The position numbers and the translations under genes are program-made. The notes beneath the pieces were generated by a model. That model was not told the origin of the DNA, made no database searches, and was given only the letters and a program-made list of their open reading frames with translations. A DNA stretch of 15,806 bases from CAZAMP01 sp964486455 (lineage in GTDB: Bacteria; Eisenbacteria; RBG-16-71-46; CAZAMP01): positions 1 to 15,806 of the forward strand of contig CAZAMP010000071.1 of the NCBI GenBank assembly GCA_964486455.1. Direction: 5' to 3'. Below are positions 6,255 to 14,017 of the stretch, one piece after another. The stretch's first letter is position 1; every line of letters begins with the position of its first letter.

Positions 6255-9240
6255 GCGGTCTCCGTCCATCGGCGGACGGATGAGCCAGCTCGACAAGGTT
6301 TTTCCGACACTCGATTGCTCGATCTGAATACTCGGACCCCTGATGATGGATGCCGGTCGGCATCCGAAGATTACGCTCCACACGCTGTCTGAGGTGGTGG
6401 GGCTCGATGGGAGCGCCGGAGAATTCCGGGCGACGGTCCGGAAAGAGGCGCGCTACGTCGACGCGGATCTTTGCGTCGCGTGCAGCCTTTGCGCAGAAGC
6501 CTGCCCCTCGATCCGGCCCAACCCGTACGATGTGGGGCTGAAAGCCGTCAAGGCGATCGACCGTCCGTTCCCACAAGCCGTTCCCTCCACATTCCACATC
6601 GACAAGGAAACCTGCCTGAACGATGACTTCATTCTCTGCGAACGGTGCATGCGTGCCTGCGAACCGGGGGCGATCAACTTCGATGATCAGCCGGAAGAGG
6701 TGGCGCTCGACGTCGGTTCGGTCGTCATCGCGACCGGGTTTGATGAGCTGGATCCACGTGAGCTTCTAGCGTTCGGTTACGGCCGGACGGCGAACGTGCT
6801 GACGGGGCTCGAGTTCGAGCGGCTTCTGTGCGCGACGGGACCGACGAAGGGCCGCGTCCTCCGGCCGTCGGATCACGAAGTGCCCAAGCGCGTCGTTTTC
6901 GTCCAATGCGTGGGGTCACGCGGCGAGGGTGGGCGGTCCTATTGCTCCCGCTACTGCTGCATGAACTCGGTCAAGTCCGCGATGCTCGCGCACGAGCACG
7001 AAAAAGAGATCGGCGAGTGCGTCCTTCTCTACACCGACATGCGCGCCGCGGGGCGTGGGTACGACATGTTTGTCGATCGGAGCCGCGAGCGGGATGACAT
7101 CAGCTACGTCCGCGGGCGTCCATCGAAGATCAAAGAAGATCCCGAGACAAACGACCTGACGCTGTGGGTCGAGGATTTCAAGACCGGTCGCCCTCAGCAG
7201 ATCGAGGCGGGCCTCGTCGTTCTGTCAACGGCGGCGACCCCGGCGACCGGATCCGAAGCGCTGGCGAAGATTCTCGGGCTCGAGATGGACGATCAGGGCT
7301 TCATCAAGCGAAAGGACCTCGAGAGCGCACCCGCCGAAACGACTCGGGACGGTGTCTACGTTGCCGGGAGCGCCGGTTCGCCGGCGATCATTCCCGAGTG
7401 CGTTGCGCAGGGGTCGGCCGCGGCGGCGGAGGCGGCGGTTCACGTACTCAACTACCGCGAGGCCGTCGAGGAGAAGTCGAAGGAAGAGCCCATCGACGCG
7501 TCGGGTCCGCCGCGGATCGGGGTTTTCGTCTGTCACTGCGGCGCGAACATCGCCGGCGTGGTCGACGTTCACACTCTCCGCGACGAGGCGGCGAAGCTCC
7601 CGCACGTGGCCTACGCGACCGACGAGTCGTTCGCCTGCTCCGAGGTGTCGCAGCGTGCGATTCAGGATCTCATCCGAGAACACAAGCTCAACCGCATCGT
7701 CGTCGCGGCCTGCACGCCGCGCACGCACGAACCGGTCTTCCGCGAAGCGATGTCCCAAATCGGGCTCAACCCGTATCTCTTCGAGATGGTGAACGTCCGC
7801 GATCAGTGCACGTGGGTCCACGCGCACGTTCCGGAAGAGGCGCAGCGCCGGGCCCGCGATCAGATTCGCATGGCCGTCGCGCGCGCGGCCGAGCTCGAAC
7901 CGCTCACGCCCATCAAGGTCAACGTGACGCGCCGGGCCGTCGTCATCGGCGGCGGAATGGCCGGCATGCGCGCCGCGCTCGATCTGGATGCTCAAGGATA
8001 TGAAGTCCACCTCGCTGAGAAGGGCAAATTGCTCGGCGGCCAGCTGGCGGAACCTGGGTTCAAAACACTCTACGGCTCAGGAGCGAGCGGTGCCGAGAAA
8101 CGCGACGCGATGATTCGCCGGATCAACGCTTCGCGCGTCAAGGTCTGCACCGAGACGGAGCTGTGCAGCGTCGAGGGCTACGTCGGGAACTTCAGCGTCG
8201 AGCTCAAGCCAACGAACGGGGCGGGGACCCGTACGCGTCTCGAGGTGGGGACGATTCTCCTCGCCGTGGGCGCCAAGGTTTTTGACCCGACCGGGCTCTA
8301 CGGCTACGGGGAAAAGAAGAACGTCATCACCAATCTCGAACTCGAGCACCGCTTCATTGATCCGAACGACAAGATGTTCGGCGAGGGGGGGACGCCGCCG
8401 GAGAGCGCCGTATTCATCCAGTGCGTCGGGTCGCGGTGTGAGGGGGAGGCCTGCAACCCGGGCTGTTCGCGCTACTGCTGCCCGACAACGGTCAAGCAGG
8501 CGACGGCACTGGCGAAGGTCGGAACACGGGTGACCGTGTTCTATCGAGATATGCGCACGGTTTCGCCCGGCTCGGAGCAGCTCTACCGGGAGGCGCGCGG
8601 CGCCGGCGTGCTCTTCATTCGCACGCCGGAAGAGGACGTGCCCGATGTCAAGGGGACGAAATCGAAGGCCAGGAGCGTCGTGGGGACCGATCTCATGATC
8701 GATCGCCTCGTGGAAGCGCCCGCCGGTCTCGTCGTGCTGGCCGTGGGCATGGTGCCCGACCCCGAGGTGACGAGTCAGATCAAGGACCTTCTCAAGGTGC
8801 CCATCGGTCCGGACGGGTTCTTCATGGAACGCCATCCCGAGCTGGGTCCGGTCGAGACCGTTGTCGACGGTGTGTTCGTCTGCGGATCGACGGTCGGAGC
8901 CAAGGCGATCTCGGATTCCCTCTCGGAAGCGGCGGCCGCCGCCGGCAAGGCCGGACAGGTCATGGCCCGCAGCCACCTGGAGCTCGAGCCGACCGTTGCC
9001 GAGGTGGAGGCGTTCAAGTGTCGCGGTTGCGGCATGTGCGTCGACATCTGCGAATTCAACGCACCCGCGCTCAAGGACGGCGGGATGGGCATTCCGATCG
9101 CAAGCATCAACAAGGCGTCCTGCAAGGGATGCGGAACCTGCGTGGCGTGGTGTCCGAGCGGCGCCATCACGGCGCGCCACTTCACCGACACTCAGATCGA
9201 AACGATGCTGGAGTCGATGCTGCAATGGGAGAACGCATAG
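6148..9240 (+). CDS. hdrA: HdrA-type selenoprotein, long form (in-frame TGA at 6325 read as selenocysteine)
   Basis: A 1030-aa flavin/iron-sulfur protein of the HdrA family, the electron-bifurcating unit of heterodisulfide reductase complexes. ATG 6148 follows GAGAAGGG. VLVIGGGITGIQ (9-20) is the first FAD-binding Rossmann motif. TGA 6325-6327 is codon 60, between DCSI and ILGPLMMDAGRHP, where homologues have Cys or Sec. An inserted ferredoxin has Cys 109, 112, 115, 119 and 156, 164, 167, 171. YCSRYCC (Cys 266, 270, 271) matches the conserved HdrA cluster region, and GVYVAGS starts near 402. From 456 a second HdrA unit follows: RIGVFVCHCGANIAG, a second Rossmann (AVVIGGGMAG, 597-606) and GCSRYCCPTTVK (772 on), but no Cys/Sec loop. 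A C-terminal ferredoxin has Cys 958, 961, 964, 968 and 992, 995, 998, 1002. A conventional call would start at 6343 and lose the N-terminus. Confidence 0.88.
6325..6365 (+). promoter_or_regulatory. UGA recoding site with bacterial SECIS hairpin, hdrA copy 1
   Basis: The UGA (6325-6327) is followed after 20 nt by a perfect 7-bp hairpin: GGATGCC (6348-6354), loop GGTC (6355-6358), GGCATCC (6359-6365). From what is known of bacterial SECIS elements, a small apical loop beginning with G should lie roughly 16-37 nt after the UGA. Here the loop begins 27 nt after it. The loop sequence GGTC also opens the E. coli fdhF SECIS loop. The element lies wholly in coding sequence (M-D-A-G-R-H-P). Recoding would need selA, selB, selC and selD, which are not in this window. 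Confidence 0.82.
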
Positions 9241-9242
9241 AC

Positions 9243-9710
9243 ATGTGTGAGGCATTCGAACCGCGCATCGTGGTCTTTGCCTGTAACTGGTGCTCGTACG
9301 CGGGCGCCGATACGGCGGGCGTGAGCCGCATCAAGCACTCGGCGAAGTTCCGGGTGATCCGCACGATGTGCTCGGGCCGCGTGAACACGTCGCACGTCTT
9401 GAAGGCGTTCGAGCTGGGCGCGGACGGGGTGCTGGTGAGTGGCTGCCACATCGGCGATTGCCACTATCTCTTCGGCAATCACTGGGCTATCAAGCAGTTC
9501 GACGTGACCAAAAATCTCGTGAAAATGCTGGGGCTGGAAGAGGGCCGGGTACGACTGGAGTGGGTGTCGGCCGCGGAGGGGCCGCGATGGGCCAAACTCA
9601 TCGATGAGTTTGTCGCCCAGATCGAAGCCCTCGGACCGAGTCCGCTCCGGAAAGCCGTGACGGACAAGTCGTTCTCTGAAGAACCCGTCGCGGCGGAGGT
9701 GACGGAGTAA
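9243..9710 (+). CDS. mvhD: MvhD-like electron-transfer subunit ([2Fe-2S] type)
   Basis: A 155-aa protein of the MvhD family. These proteins relay electrons between a donor (F420-nonreducing hydrogenase in methanogens, other enzymes in bacteria) and HdrA. The conserved cysteines are FACNWCSYAG (Cys 14, 17), MCSGR (Cys 43) and SGCHIGDCHY (Cys 68, 73). The spacing 3-26-25-5 is identical to that in the MvhD domain fused to the downstream HdrA. The core ends with EWVSAAEGP, and the last 30 residues are a variable acidic tail. The ATG at 9243 lies 2 nt after the hdrA stop. An in-frame upstream extension into hdrA is not needed. No hydrogenase genes adjoin it, so its partner is unknown. Confidence 0.87.
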   Translation: MCEAFEPRIVVFACNWCSYAGADTAGVSRIKHSAKFRVIRTMCSGRVNTSHVLKAFELGADGVLVSGCHIGDCHYLFGNHWAIKQFDVTKNLVKMLGLEEGRVRLEWVSAAEGPRWAKLIDEFVAQIEALGPSPLRKAVTDKSFSEEPVAAEVTE

Positions 9711-10846
9711 TGGCGGAAGCAATCGGAGGCGAAATCCTGCGATGCCTGGATTGCGGGAAATGCACCTCCATCTGTCCGATCGCCCGGGCCAATCGGACCT
9801 ACTCGCCGCGCAAGATCATCCGGCGGCTGATCGAAGGCCACGAAAACGGCGCGGGTGACGCGGTCTGGAGCTGCCTCACGTGCATGTATTGCGATTCCCG
9901 ATGCCCGCAGGAGGTGACGATCTCGGGGGCTATGCCGATCCTGCGAGCCCGGGCACGCGAGCTCGGCCAGAAGCCGCCCATCACACGCTGTGGAGCGATG
10001 GATTCGATCTCCGTGCTCCAGTCACAGGCGGACGTTCCACAGAACCGTCTCGACTGGGTCCCGAGTGACGTCGAGGTCGACCCGGAGAGCAAGACGCTTC
10101 TCTTCGTCGGCTGCGCACCGTATTTCGATGCGTTCTTCACGGAGATCGGCGCCAACACGATCGACGGTGTGATCGGTGCGATCCGCGTGCTGAACGCCGT
10201 CGGTATCAAACCGGCGCTCCGGGCCGAAGAGCGCTGCTGCGGCCACGACCAGCTCTGGTCGGGCGACGGCAAGACGTTTGACAGCCTGTCCGAGATGAAC
10301 GTGAAGATGTTCAAGACGCTCGATCCGGAGCTCATCGTGACGATCTGCCCCGAGTGCGCGCTCACCTTGTCGAAGGAGTACAAGGAGCGTTTTGGCGTGC
10401 CCGGTTGTGACATCAAGCACATCAGCGAGCTGATCGTCGAGAACGCCGCGCGGCTGAACGCGTCGGCCGAACCGAAGACGGTGACATTCCAGGATCCCTG
10501 CCGACTCGGCCGGCACATGGGCAAGTACGACGAGCCGCGAGAAGCGCTCGGTGTTGTCCCTGAGCTCACCCTCAAGGAGATGCTGCACAATCGCACGAGC
10601 GGCACGTGCTGCGCCGGCAGCTGGATGATCTGCAATCAAACCACGAAGCAAATTCAAGTTGATCGTTTGAAGGAGGCGGTGGCGACGGGGAGCGACTTCC
10701 TCGTCACGAGCTGCCCAAAATGTCTGATACATCTCAGGTGCGCGCAGTCCGGCGACGGCAGTCCCGAGATCGAGATCCGGGACCTGGCGTCTGTCGTGGC
10801 TGACGCGCTCGCTGTACCCGTGAAAGGGGGTGAGGCGCATGGCTGA
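9710..10846 (+). CDS. hdrD: HdrD-like protein (HdrC-HdrB fusion) with two CCG domains
   Basis: A 378-aa fusion of an HdrC-type ferredoxin domain with an HdrB-type CCG domain pair, the arrangement called HdrD in methanogens and seen in many (Fe-S)-binding reductases. The ferredoxin part has CLDCGKCTSICP (Cys 12, 15, 18, 22) and CLTCMYCDSRCP (Cys 55, 58, 61, 65). CCG domain 1 has Cys 135, the CCG at 176-178 and CPEC (213, 216). CCG domain 2 has Cys 264, CCA at 300-302 in place of CCG, and CPKC (335, 338). In HdrB these cysteines bind noncubane 4Fe-4S clusters at a disulfide-reducing site. The substrate is unknown. The start ATG overlaps the mvhD stop (TAATG), with GGAGGTGA 8 nt upstream. The HdrD name is by architecture only. 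An HdrBC-like or glycolate-oxidase-F-like role cannot be excluded. Confidence 0.85.
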   Translation: MAEAIGGEILRCLDCGKCTSICPIARANRTYSPRKIIRRLIEGHENGAGDAVWSCLTCMYCDSRCPQEVTISGAMPILRARARELGQKPPITRCGAMDSISVLQSQADVPQNRLDWVPSDVEVDPESKTLLFVGCAPYFDAFFTEIGANTIDGVIGAIRVLNAVGIKPALRAEERCCGHDQLWSGDGKTFDSLSEMNVKMFKTLDPELIVTICPECALTLSKEYKERFGVPGCDIKHISELIVENAARLNASAEPKTVTFQDPCRLGRHMGKYDEPREALGVVPELTLKEMLHNRTSGTCCAGSWMICNQTTKQIQVDRLKEAVATGSDFLVTSCPKCLIHLRCAQSGDGSPEIEIRDLASVVADALAVPVKGGEAHG

Positions 10847-13328
10847 GGCCATGCCACGGATCGGGGTGTTCGTCTGCGACTGCGGCACGAACATCGCGGG
10901 GACCGTGGACACAAAAGCCGTGGCCGACTTCGCCGAGAAGATCCCCGGTGTCGTGGTCACCATCCTGAACAAGTACACCTGCGCCGAGCCGGGCCAGCAG
11001 GAGATCAAGCACGCCATCGTCGAGCACAAGCTCGAGCGCGTCGTGGTCGCGTCGTGCAGTCCGAGGATGCACGAGCCGACGTTCCGCGGTTGCGTGTGGG
11101 ATGTGGGGATGAACCCGTATCTCATGGAGATGGCGAATCTGCGCGAGCACTGCTCCTGGGTGCACGGCGATGACAAAGAAGGCGCGACCGAGAAGGCGAA
11201 GGATCTCGTGGCGAGCGCCGTGGCCCGGGCCGCGAAGCTCATGCCGCAAGATGAAATGGTCTTTCCGGTTACGAAGGCCGCGCTCGTCATCGGGGGTGGC
11301 GTCGCCGGGATCCAGTCCGCGATGGATCTCGCGGACTCCGGTCACAAGGTATATCTGGTAGAGAAGGAGCCGAGCATTGGTGGGATCATGGCGCAGCTCG
11401 ATAAGACCTATCCCACCATGGACTGCAGTATATGAATTCTCGGTCCTAAGATGATGGATGCCGGTCGGCATCCCAGGATCAAGCTCTTCACCTTCAGCGA
11501 AGTCGAAGACGTATCGGGCTACGTCGGAAACTTCAAGGTCACGGTGCGCCGCAAAGCGCGCTATGTGGACGAGACCGTCTGCAACAGCTGCGGCGAGTGT
11601 GAGAAAGTCTGTCCCGCCACGCACCCGGACGAGTTCCAGATGGGGCTCTCCACGCGGCGGGCCGTCTATCTGCCCTTCCCGCAGGCCGTGCCGTCGTCGT
11701 ACCTGATCGACATGGAGACATGCCTGGGCACCAATCCCATTGCGTGTGGGAAGTGCGCCGACGTCTGCGAAAAGAAATGCATCGACTACGATGATCAGGA
11801 TGAGATCGTCGTGCTGGATATCGGCGCGATCGTCGTAGCGACCGGCATGGACGTCTACGATCCTACGTCGCTCGATGAGTACGGCTATACGCGCTTTCAG
11901 AATGTCATCACCAGCATGGAGTTCGAGCGGCTGATCTGCGCGGGCGGGCCGACCGGCGGGCATCTGGTCCGGCCGGGCGACCACGCGACGCCGAAGAAGA
12001 TCGGGTTCATTCAGTGCGTCGGGTCGCGATCGCTGCGCGACGGCGCGGGTTACTGCAGCAACATCTGCTGCATGAACACGGTCAAGGACACGCTGCTCAT
12101 CCGAGATCACTACCCCGACTCCGAATGCTCGGTGTTCTACATCGACATTCGCGCGTTCGGGAAGGGGTTCGAGGATCTCTACGACAAGAGCCGGGAAACG
12201 GGGGTGAAGTACATCCGCGGGATCCCGGGTGAGATTCTCGAGGATCCGGAATCCGGCAACCTGCACATGGCCGTCGAGAACACGACGACCGGTGAGATCG
12301 GGCAACACGAGTTCGACATGATCGTGCTCTCGGTCGGGGTGCGCCCTCGGGCGGATGACGCGTCGACGCGGCGGTTGCTGACGCTCTCGACGACGCAGGA
12401 CGGCTTCCTCATGGAAGCCCACCCGAAGCTAAAGCCGGTCGACGCGCCGACGCGCGGTGTCTACTTCGCCGGCTGCTCCGAATCGCCCAAGGACGTGAAG
12501 GACAGCGTGACCCAGGCGAGCGCCGCGGCGGCGAGGGCGGGGATCCTGCTCAACGCCGGCAAGGTGACGGTCGAAGCGATCACGTGCTCGATCGATCAAG
12601 ATCTCTGCACGGCGTGCGAGCTCTGCGTGGCCGTCTGTCCCTACGGAGCGCTCAGTGCCGACAAGAAGCAGAAGGTGAAGGCGACCGTGGTCGAAGCGGC
12701 GTGCGCGGGGTGCGGGACGTGTGGCGCGACGTGTGCGTTCGGCGCGATCTCCATGCGCCACTTCACGGACGCGCAGATCGTGGCCCAGGTCGACACACTG
12801 CTCACCGAGAACAACATGGACAAGGTGATCGTCTTTGCCTGCAACTGGTGTTCGTACGCGGGCGGCGATACGGCAGGTGTCGGGCGGATGAACTACCCGG
12901 CCTCGAACCGTCTCATCCGGACGATGTGCAGCGGACGCGTCGACGAGTCGTTCGTGCTTCGCGCGTTCCGGAGGGGCGCGCCGGTGGTGCTCGTGAGCGG
13001 CTGTCACTTCGCTGACTGTCACTACATTGACGCCAACCGGCAGACCGTCAAGCGGATGTACCGGCTTTGGAAGAAGCTCGAGAAGATGGATATCCGCCCC
13101 GAACGTCTGCAGCTCGAGTGGATCAGCGCGGCGGAGGGGACGAAGTTCCAGAAGACCATGGAGCAGATGGAGGAGCTTCGACAGACGGTGACGCAAGAAG
13201 AGGTCGACTACAGCGTCAAGGTCCTGACCGAGGAAGAGGAACGCAAGGCCAAGAAGAAGGCGAAGAAGGCGCCGAAGCCCAAGCCCAAGCCGGAGGCGGA
13301 GAAGAGTGGAGAAGCCTTGGGAGTTTAA
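10839..13328 (+). CDS. hdrA: HdrA-MvhD fusion selenoprotein (in-frame TGA at 11433 read as selenocysteine)
   Basis: An 829-aa second HdrA with canonical domain order and MvhD fused at the C-terminus. The ATG at 10839 follows GGGGGTGA. An in-frame GTG at 10830 is the only near alternative. The N-terminal HdrA domain begins RIGVFVCDCGTNIAG (residues 7-21), and the FAD Rossmann motif is ALVIGGGVAGIQ (148-159). TGA 11433-11435 is codon 199, between TMDCSI and ILGPKMMDAGRHP. The inserted ferredoxin has Cys 248, 251, 254, 258 and 295, 303, 306, 310. YCSNICC (Cys 406, 410, 411) lies in the conserved cluster region. The C-terminal ferredoxin has CTACELCVAVCP (590-600) and CAGCGTCGATC (622-632). The MvhD domain runs from about 664, with Cys 668, 671, 697, 722 and 727. 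A Lys/Pro tail ends the protein. Conventional calling would give two pieces, 10830-11435 and 11451-13328. Confidence 0.9.
11433..11473 (+). promoter_or_regulatory. UGA recoding site with bacterial SECIS hairpin, hdrA copy 2
   Basis: The UGA (11433-11435) is followed, again after exactly 20 nt, by the same perfect hairpin: GGATGCC (11456-11462), loop GGTC (11463-11466), GGCATCC (11467-11473). It has the same geometry as the copy at 6325-6365. The two copies are identical over 24 nt (11450-11473 and 6342-6365), including every third codon position, while the flanking codons have diverged at wobble positions. That pattern suggests selection on the RNA rather than on the protein alone. Confidence 0.83.
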
Positions 13329-13467
13329 GTGCATGCGCTGCGGGCATGACTACGAGGAGCCCTACGATCCGAGGGGCGTCATGACCGAACGGTCGTGCCC
13401 GAAATGCCGTTCCAATAGCGTCCGCCCGATCAAGGCAAAGGGCGCGGGGGCCGGCGCGGCCAAATAG
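13306..13467 (+). CDS. small zinc-ribbon / rubredoxin-like protein
   Basis: A 53-aa protein starting at GTG 13306 (V-E-K-P-W-E-F-K), with GGAG 4 nt upstream, in a different frame and overlapping the hdrA end by 23 bp. It carries two CX2C knuckles, CMRC (Cys 9, 12) and CPKC (Cys 31, 34), which would bind one zinc or iron as in FmdB-like zinc ribbons or a degenerate rubredoxin. The C-terminus is Ala/Gly/Lys-rich. It lies between hdrA-mvhD and hdrC, so it may be an accessory or assembly factor of the Hdr complex. This is inference from position only. An internal ATG at 13333 would cut off the first knuckle and is unlikely. Confidence 0.75.
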   Translation: MEKPWEFKCMRCGHDYEEPYDPRGVMTERSCPKCRSNSVRPIKAKGAGAGAAK

Positions 13468-13501
13468 GGCGGCCGCGTAGCGCTACAAAGGAGTGAGTCC
13501 G

Positions 13502-14017
13502 GTGGCATCGGGCAAACCGATCAAACTCGATCACCGCTTCCGGGACGAGCTGGGGCTCGTCCTCGAAGGCGATGGGGTGAACTACTGCTATCAATGTGGC
13601 GCGTGCGTCGGCGATTGCCCCACGGCCCGATTCGATGAGTCGTTCAACCCGCGCAACATCATGCTTGCCGTCCTCTACGGAATGAAGGACGAGATCGCAT
13701 CGTCGACGTCGCCGATCTGGCAATGCTCGAACTGCTTCACGTGCTTCGATCGCTGTCCACAGGACGTGAAGCCGGTTGAGGTGATCTGTGCGCTCAAGAA
13801 TCTCATGGCGCGGGAGGGGATCGTCCCCGATGGGGTGGAGCAGATGGCCCATGGGGTCGTCAAGACCGGGCGGAGCGTGCTGATCACGAAGCTCAGCGAA
13901 CGGCGGCGCGCGGAGTTGGGGCTCCCGGACCTCCAGGACGTTCCGGTGGACGAGATCAGGACGCTCCTCGAGGGCTCCGAGGCCATGGGGAAAGATGGCA
14001 AGGGAGAGACATCATGA
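13502..14017 (+). CDS. hdrC: heterodisulfide reductase subunit C-like ferredoxin protein
   Basis: A 171-aa HdrC, the iron-sulfur subunit linking HdrA to HdrB. The two 4Fe-4S motifs are CYQCGACVGDCP (Cys 29, 32, 35, 39) and CSNCFTCFDRCP (Cys 75, 78, 81, 85), with the typical HdrC sequence FNPRNIM between them. The GTG at 13502 is preferred because AAAGGAG (13487-13493) lies 8 nt upstream. A GTG at 13493 would overlap that site and adds only three residues. A 34-nt gap after the zinc-ribbon gene is the largest within the operon. The end overlaps hdrB by 4 bp. It is the unfused counterpart of the N-terminal part of the HdrD-like protein at 9710. Confidence 0.87.
   Translation: MASGKPIKLDHRFRDELGLVLEGDGVNYCYQCGACVGDCPTARFDESFNPRNIMLAVLYGMKDEIASSTSPIWQCSNCFTCFDRCPQDVKPVEVICALKNLMAREGIVPDGVEQMAHGVVKTGRSVLITKLSERRRAELGLPDLQDVPVDEIRTLLEGSEAMGKDGKGETS

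Noticed and set aside
9018..9710. A 230-codon reading of mvhD beginning inside hdrA
   Set aside because: The first 75 codons are out-of-frame hdrA sequence. MvhD homology begins just after the ATG at 9243.
10734..12422. Long minus-strand open frame (562 codons) opposite hdrD/hdrA
   Set aside because: It is a shadow of GC-rich codon use on the plus strand. It has no motif and lies opposite clearly homologous coding sequence. The same applies to the minus frames at 8077-9255, 10022-11290 and 12429-13334.
10830..13328. Two separate genes or a pseudogene, because of the stop at 11433
   Set aside because: The frame is intact on both sides, the break falls at the known Sec/Cys codon of HdrA, the same break occurs at 6325, and a matching SECIS hairpin follows. 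The downstream ATG at 11451 has no ribosome binding site.
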